Both the position numbers and the translations under genes were made by a program. DNA of 33,211 nucleotides from Pseudomonadota bacterium. Lineage in GTDB: Bacteria > Pseudomonadota > Gammaproteobacteria > Burkholderiales > UBA11063. A model generated the notes under the pieces. The model saw only the letters and a list, made by a program, of their open reading frames with translations. It was not told the DNA's origin and made no database searches. Below, piece by piece: positions 28,845 to 33,211 of the stretch. The stretch covers positions 1-33,211 of the forward strand of contig JAUPUP010000007.1 in the NCBI GenBank assembly GCA_030917485.1, written 5' to 3'. Each line of letters opens with the position of its first letter. Positions within the stretch are counted from its first letter, which is position 1.

Positions 28845-31571
28845 ATTATCATTGTTATTAGTTTTTGATGTTTTTCCTTCATACAGATTATTTATTGCAT
28901 CCACTAACCATGTGGGTATTTCTATCTTATCATCTGGATAATATTGACGAGCTTCTCTATAAAGCTGTAGCGCCATTTCGACGGCTGCTGTTTCACTGCG
29001 ACCTTTATAGCTGAGTTTGGGTAAATCACGAAATGCACAAAATACGTATGGAGCCAATGTAGCAGACATGTTTTTTTCTGACGAAAATTTATTCTCTTCT
29101 TTCTTATAAAATTCAAGTATATTTGGTTTTTTTTGGAGTAGTCTAGTAGCAAATATATCATAAACTAGTTGCCCCACATTATTGTGAGGAATGTTATGCT
29201 TGGTATAAACTAAATCTTGTTCGGAGATTAATTTAAGCTCATCTGAATTAAACGGAGCATTAACTAGAATAATTTCGTCTGTGGTGCCTGTATGGCCAGA
29301 TTCAATTGCTTGCTTACGATACCTTAACACCTTACCGGTTATATCTATAAATGTGATCATTGTTGTAGAGCTATCTTTTGCATATTCGCCTAAATTTGAG
29401 TGATTACTTGCTTCTAAATTTAAGCTATCAATTATTTTTAAAGTTGATGAATAGTGTTTTCCATTTATATGAGTTGTGATAAAATTTTTCTCTTTAAGGG
29501 ATGCTTCAGCAGCCTGTGGATAATCTTCTTTAAGATATTCAAGAAGGTTAGTAATAGCTATGTTAGTCCGACCAGGGTTATCAATATCTATATGAATTAT
29601 TTCCTTGCTTTCGGGATTATATAGAACATTGTTTGTCTTTGGATCCTGTATTTTTCTTTTTAAGGTAGTATCATAGTAATATTTTATCTTATTATGCAAA
29701 TTTGCAAAGTCTTTTGTCTTGCCAAGAGCATCTTCAATAAATTGTTTTCTTAAATTCTTATGAAGAAAAGATACTCCTTTATATTCAATATACGTAGCAA
29801 TATACGTAGCACCAGATTTAGTCGGTTTGCTCCTCTTAGATATTTTCATACATAAGCCAACGTCTACATTATTGCCCAGATTTATCTTTAATGAGGTTTT
29901 TAACTTTTTATTAACACCATAAGTGTTAAGTGATTTGTCCCACGTATTATCTTTTAGCAAATAGTGTTTTTTACTTGGGGTAATGATTATTTCAGGTGTA
30001 TCAGACTGATGTGGTTTATTAATTGTGATATTAAAAATTTCTGGATTTTTCAAACTTTCTGCTATTTCAGCTGATCTATCTAGGATATCTATCCTTTTAG
30101 ATGTAGCTTGCTTGCTATTAATGCTATATATAACTAAACGTTTTTGTATAGGAAAATTATTACCGGTCGCATGTGTTTTTTTAATTATATTATTTATATT
30201 TGCTATTATAGGTTGATATATGTTTTTAAAATCTTCGGAAATGTCATATAATCCTAAAATATTGCTAATGTGTTGAGTGGTATTTTCAATATTTCCTATA
30301 AATTTAGGGAGGTTAGCTTGTTGATCCGAATAATTTGAGTAAAGTGACGGCATGTTTTTATCTGTTGAATTATCTTTCTCGTCATCGGATACAACCTGGA
30401 TTGCATTATCATTATTGATAGTATCCACGTTAGGTTCACTTGAACTTTGCGTATTAGTTGGTTGAAATTTATTCAATTCGATTTTCAATAAATCTTGTTC
30501 TGCAAATGATAAATTTGAATGAATCCTATTTATCGTTAATTCCACATTTGAACCTTGGTTTTGTTTGTTATCTGAATTTTGTTTAGTATTAGGCTGATTG
30601 TTTGACATTGTTTTAAATATTATAAAATCGCTTTGGTTAATTGTGGTAATTATTTTCATTAATGCAGGAATTGTTGGGGTACGGCTTAATATAACCCCAG
30701 TTGATATTGCAAGTTCTAGTAGAGCTTTAATTATCGAATCGTTGGTGTATGAGCTAAGCAGTGTATCAAATTCATCTAAAGTTTTAGTGTTATCAAAATT
30801 ATATTTTAGAGCATTATTATCATATAAAGATTGTATAACTTGGCTCATATTTGTCTTATGTGGTTCGTGTGTGCTTTGCATACTTGACATCTTTGACAAA
30901 TTTTTCAAAAATTCTACTTTCTCCGTAATATTAATAGTACTGTTTTGACAAAGAATTGGTGGTGCACCATTTATTTGATTAAGAGACTTGCTGCACGCGT
31001 TTAATATATAAGCAATATCGCTACTATACTTGCTGGAATCCTCAACATTGGTAAAGTTGCATTTACTAACATTTACCAGAAGAAAATCAAAGTGCTTTGT
31101 TTTTTCAGCTACTGCAGCGGATATTAAACTTGATGCTATTTCATTTATGCTTGCAGAAGATATAGTATCAATGTCATTCAAAACGCTTTTTGATTTGTTA
31201 ATATCCTTAATAAAGTATGTAATAGTTGCAGTTTTATAAGTGCATCCAAACCAATTTATTTTAGTATCACTTGTGGTATTGTGTCTAGACATTACGATTA
31301 TATCGTTTAATAATTCATATATTTTATTTGGTTCAACGTTTGCCTGTTTTAAAAGAAGTTCTGCTTGTGTTTCAATAACTGTAACATCAAGCGTATTTTT
31401 ATTTATATTACGTTGAATATTATCTACAACTTTTAGTATTAGCTTTTTTTGCTTCTGATCTTTGCCAGCTCCTATGATGTTCAATGCATTATTTTTGCAA
31501 ATATTTTTATTATTTGCCCATTCATGTTGATTAGTACCTACCTTGACTGTACTAAATGAAATTGTAGTCAT
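28839..31571 (-). CDS. Large hypothetical protein (910 aa), two regions joined by a Q/N/S/D-rich linker
   Basis: Long ORF with AAAAGGAC upstream of ATG 31571; linker around MSNNQPNTKQNSDNKQNQGSN...SSSEPNVDTINNDN. Stop overlaps the pabB stop by 6 nt (convergent). No recognised domain. Confidence 0.82.
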   Translation of the reverse strand: MTTISFSTVKVGTNQHEWANNKNICKNNALNIIGAGKDQKQKKLILKVVDNIQRNINKNTLDVTVIETQAELLLKQANVEPNKIYELLNDIIVMSRHNTTSDTKINWFGCTYKTATITYFIKDINKSKSVLNDIDTISSASINEIASSLISAAVAEKTKHFDFLLVNVSKCNFTNVEDSSKYSSDIAYILNACSKSLNQINGAPPILCQNSTINITEKVEFLKNLSKMSSMQSTHEPHKTNMSQVIQSLYDNNALKYNFDNTKTLDEFDTLLSSYTNDSIIKALLELAISTGVILSRTPTIPALMKIITTINQSDFIIFKTMSNNQPNTKQNSDNKQNQGSNVELTINRIHSNLSFAEQDLLKIELNKFQPTNTQSSSEPNVDTINNDNAIQVVSDDEKDNSTDKNMPSLYSNYSDQQANLPKFIGNIENTTQHISNILGLYDISEDFKNIYQPIIANINNIIKKTHATGNNFPIQKRLVIYSINSKQATSKRIDILDRSAEIAESLKNPEIFNITINKPHQSDTPEIIITPSKKHYLLKDNTWDKSLNTYGVNKKLKTSLKINLGNNVDVGLCMKISKRSKPTKSGATYIATYIEYKGVSFLHKNLRKQFIEDALGKTKDFANLHNKIKYYYDTTLKRKIQDPKTNNVLYNPESKEIIHIDIDNPGRTNIAITNLLEYLKEDYPQAAEASLKEKNFITTHINGKHYSSTLKIIDSLNLEASNHSNLGEYAKDSSTTMITFIDITGKVLRYRKQAIESGHTGTTDEIILVNAPFNSDELKLISEQDLVYTKHNIPHNNVGQLVYDIFATRLLQKKPNILEFYKKEENKFSSEKNMSATLAPYVFCAFRDLPKLSYKGRSETAAVEMALQLYREARQYYPDDKIEIPTWLVDAINNLYEGKTSKTNNNDNL

Positions 31572-31680
31572 TAGATTTGTCCTTTTAATTTCGATTAGTT
31601 TTTTATGTTTGGATATTTAGTATGTTTTTTGCTTATAGTGTTCTCAGCTAGCTTATACATGGGGTGGAGTGTTTTTAATC

Positions 31681-31770
31681 TCTAAGGGTATAATTCCCCG
31701 CAGCTTGCTGCGCTTGATTTATATCTCTTAGAATGAATACCCATCTGCTCTGCAGCGGGGAGATTCATTC
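31681..31770. repeat. Nested GC-rich inverted repeats (MITE- or IS-end-like)
   Basis: CGCAGCTTGCTGCG (31699-31712); GAATGAAT (31731-31738)/ATTCATTC (31763-31770) enclosing CTGC-tct-GCAG (31745-31755); also TCTAAG/CTTAGA and GGGTAT/ATACCC around the first hairpin. Confidence 0.65.
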
Positions 31771-31956
31771 ACAAATTTCTGCCATTGTTGTATCCAAGTT
31801 ATTGTAATTTTATTTTTGTCTCATATTGAGAATGCTTAATTTTGATAGTTGAGATTATATCATGCATATTTAAATTTTTACGAATTACTGCCAACTATTT
31901 TTTGCAGCAAATTTAACGGTTCAAATCAGCATTTAATTATTTCAGCTCAAAATTAG

Positions 31957-32631
31957 TTTCCCAAAACTGTGGGCATTATGATATTCAATGATTTCAATAT
32001 ATTTTTTATTTTTTATTTGTTTCCTGAATAATAATTTCATTATCAAAAATTTTTGCTTTTTATAAAAACTATTCGTTCTCCATAGGTGATGGCATTTTAC
32101 TTGCCTCCATCATGTATCTAGATTTTTTAATTAACTCATAAAACACCTTGTGGTTCTTTGGCAACCTGGTAATAAAGTTTATTTGTTCAGAACACATAAA
32201 TTGCAAATTTTCTTTGGAACAAAATCCAGCATCCAAAATTGCTGAATCGGCTTTTAAACCTGGCTTTTTAATTTCAGCTATCGTTGTTTTTACAGTGGAG
32301 ATATCTGCAATATCTCCACCAATAGCTCGAAAATAAATTGGTAAGCTAGTCTTTTTATCAACAAGCATTAGACAAGTCACATTTTGTTCAATTACACCAT
32401 TAGAATAACCAAACGCATTGATTGTATTGTTGATTGCACTTGGTAGAGCAGTACTATCAATTAACACACCACAATTATCCGGAAAAACTTAGCAACATAA
32501 TTTTTAAAAAAATTAATCTGTAATTCTTGATTGCCAAGTGCTTTAAGTAATGAACTTATATTTTGAGAGCTAACTTTTGCTGAAGGAAATTATCTACAAA
32601 CTGCATTCATAATGCCCACAATATTGGGAAT
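31957..32631 (-). mobile_element. Decayed, internally deleted insertion sequence (IS4/IS1634-like) with near-intact terminal inverted repeats
   Basis: 24-bp inverted repeats TTCCCAAAACTGTGGGCATTATGA (31958-31981) and TCATAATGCCCACAATATTGGGAA (32607-32630), 22/24 matching, bracketing the transposase fragment; possible 4-bp TTAG direct repeat outside (31953-31956, 32632-32635). Confidence 0.72.
32069..32590 (-). pseudogene. DDE transposase fragment, IS4/IS1634-like, with frameshifts
   Basis: LIDSTALPSAINNT...SLPIYFRAIGGDIADISTVKTTI...LDAGFCSKENLQF contains the first two acidic motifs. Frameshift near 32489 separates FPDNCGVLIDST; another near 32090 (alternative frame reads YGERIVFIKSKNF). Expected N-terminal and C-terminal parts missing. 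Confidence 0.85.
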
Positions 32632-32928
32632 TTAGGATAATAGCTAGAGTTTCATGATTTTTATTGAGACTCTCTATAAATAATAATGCTTCATCAGCGG
32701 TTAAGTTGGCACTACGTACCATATTAAACAATATGTATTTATTTCTGTGAACAGTCCTGAATTTTGAGGGCGAAAAAATTTGTTTAAGCTAGTATTTCTA
32801 GATCATTGGTTTCAGAAACATTTAAAATTTATGTGTTCTTGTATTATGTATTATAATCATGTGTATACTAATGGGTATAAATCATTTTGAATAACTTTAA
32901 TTTTTAAATTTGGAAACATAGCGACATA

Positions 32929-33211
32929 ATGAAATTTTTAGATATTAGAACAGATTTTGCATTTAAGAAGGTTTTTGGAAGTGAAGACAGCAAGGTAAGA
33001 TTAATATCGTTTCTAAACTCTGTGGTTAAGTTTGAGAATGGGGCGCAAATAAAAGATTTGGTAATTGTTGATCCATATAACATTCCGCTGCTGAAAGGCA
33101 TGAAAGATACGTTTGTAGATGTTAAGGCTGTGCTTGATAATGACACAAAAGTTATTATCGAAATGCAAGTGCTAAATCATGGTGGACTTGAAAAACGTAT
33201 ATTGTATAATG
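32929..33211 (+). CDS. Rpn family recombination-promoting nuclease / PD-(D/E)XK transposase, 5' part (runs off window)
   Basis: ATG at 32929 opens an uninterrupted frame to the window end: MKFLDIRTDFAFKKVFGSEDSKVRLISFLNSVVKFENGAQIKDLVIVDPYNIPLLKGMKDTFVDVKAVLDNDTKVIIEMQVLNHGGLEKRILYN; D..VDVKA...IIEMQV is the PD-(D/E)XK-type core. Confidence 0.93.
   Translation, partial: MKFLDIRTDFAFKKVFGSEDSKVRLISFLNSVVKFENGAQIKDLVIVDPYNIPLLKGMKDTFVDVKAVLDNDTKVIIEMQVLNHGGLEKRILYN

Noticed and set aside
32904-33146. 80-aa minus ORF at the right edge
   Set aside because: Antisense to the clear Rpn-family reading frame on the plus strand.
1-33211. CRISPR arrays, tRNA or rRNA genes
   Set aside because: No regularly spaced repeat/spacer pattern and no recognisable tRNA T-arm or rRNA sequence seen by eye; a tRNAscan/CRISPR search would be needed to be certain.

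Overview
AT-rich bacterial chromosome segment. Housekeeping backbone: a secreted PpiC-type parvulin; an rplK-rplA-(L10 leader)-rplJ-rplL-rpoB-rpoC block on the minus strand; rpmE; a GT-C/ArnT-like membrane glycosyltransferase; a POT-family peptide transporter; and a compact xseB-ispA-dxs-rpiA-ppx-pabB cluster. RpoB and RpoC look betaproteobacterial, perhaps Neisseriales-like (inference from memory; no search was run). Three large minus-strand ORFs without a recognised full-length family are placed between these loci: about 816 aa with poly-Thr at both ends; 544 aa with a weak kinase-like N-terminal pattern and a 12-aa-based S/N/T repeat tail; and 910 aa with two regions joined by a low-complexity linker. 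They look like a host-interaction or effector-type repertoire, but that is inference. The two that flank the ribosomal/RNAP block sit where secE-nusG and rpsL-rpsG-fusA are commonly found. Other structure: a candidate structured minus-strand RNA with its own terminator downstream of rpoC, a possible pseudoknot between rplL and rpoB, an L10-leader-like region, a decayed IS with 24-bp terminal inverted repeats, nested GC-rich hairpins, and Rpn/PD-(D/E)XK nuclease-family sequences at both window edges (one decayed, one apparently intact but truncated by the window).
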